From assembly GCA_914767715.1 (NCBI GenBank), contig OU612071.1:4340001-4404000 (forward strand): DNA of 64,000 nt. The letters are read 5' to 3'. Below, in pieces: positions 63,868 through 64,000 of the stretch. The notes beneath the pieces are model-generated. The model was not told the DNA's origin. It searched no databases and saw only the letters and a program-made list of their open reading frames with translations. The stretch is from Membranipora membranacea (lineage: Eukaryota; Bryozoa; Gymnolaemata; Cheilostomatida; Membraniporidae). Position numbers and translations under genes: made by a program. Each line of letters starts with the position of its first letter. The stretch's first letter is position 1.

Positions 63868-64000
63868 TAGACAATTTTCTGAGCTCTGATTTAGGCCTCA
63901 ATTTGGAGTTGCCCTCTCTCCAGTTTGGTACTTTTAACCCACGACGCATAGTAAAAACGTACTGAAAAGAGGGTTATCTTGAAAACCGATTATAATAGGA
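63868..64000. mobile_element. Second copy of the 515-bp foldback element, cut by window end
   Basis: TAGACAATTTTCTGAGCTCTGATTTAGGCC and the sequence after it match the left arm at 29701-29833 along its whole visible length, with scattered substitutions. It interrupts the endonuclease frame of the LINE at 62598-63865. The right half lies outside the window. Confidence 0.9.

Overview
This looks like nuclear DNA from an invertebrate animal with motile cilia. It is AT-rich and full of introns with GT-AG borders, and it holds a centriolar gene, a motile-cilium gene and a homologous-recombination gene, separated by fragments of metazoan-type mobile elements (a tRNA-derived SINE, 3'-ends of CR1/L2-like LINEs, hAT-like and other inverted-repeat elements). 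No rRNA, functional tRNA, CRISPR array or bacterial operon is visible. I cannot tell the phylum from the sequence alone.

Layout. (1) 1-19.3 kb, minus strand: at least 28 exons of a CEP350-like centrosomal scaffold gene. It runs off the window at its 3' side, and its 5' end is not found. Its introns carry a 38-bp minisatellite, a 15-bp minisatellite, a SINE, two inverted-repeat elements and a coding-like relic. (2) 19.3-33.7 kb: a repeat-rich stretch with rearranged, degenerate copies of WD-like exons, a LINE tail, a 515-bp foldback element, and one small plus-strand gene (28.2-29.4 kb) for a secreted cysteine-rich peptide. (3) 33.8-43.4 kb, minus strand: a complete 12-exon CFAP157 gene (554 codons before the stop). 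(4) About 43.4-45.0 kb: an apparent bidirectional promoter region. (5) 45.1-48.6 kb, plus strand: a three-exon SWI5 gene (78 aa). (6) 51.5-59.6 kb, plus strand: an unrecognised six-exon gene for a 1542-aa protein with two N-terminal membrane segments, a long charged coiled coil, and four C-terminal exons that may each encode a related module. All five of its introns are phase 0. (7) 59.7-64.0 kb: gene-free, with a 703-bp foldback element inserted in a SINE, a broken LINE, and a second copy of the 515-bp element family cutting that LINE.

How the genes fit together: CEP350 (centriole and microtubule anchoring) and CFAP157 (basal body and axoneme) both belong to centriole/cilium biology. SWI5 (recombination mediator, partner of SFR1) lies head-to-head with CFAP157. 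From memory, CFAP157 and SWI5 are also linked in human at 9q34.11, so part of the order may be ancestral. The exon models of the five main genes were built by hand from splice borders. Their intron phases add up without a break, which is the main support for the coordinates given.
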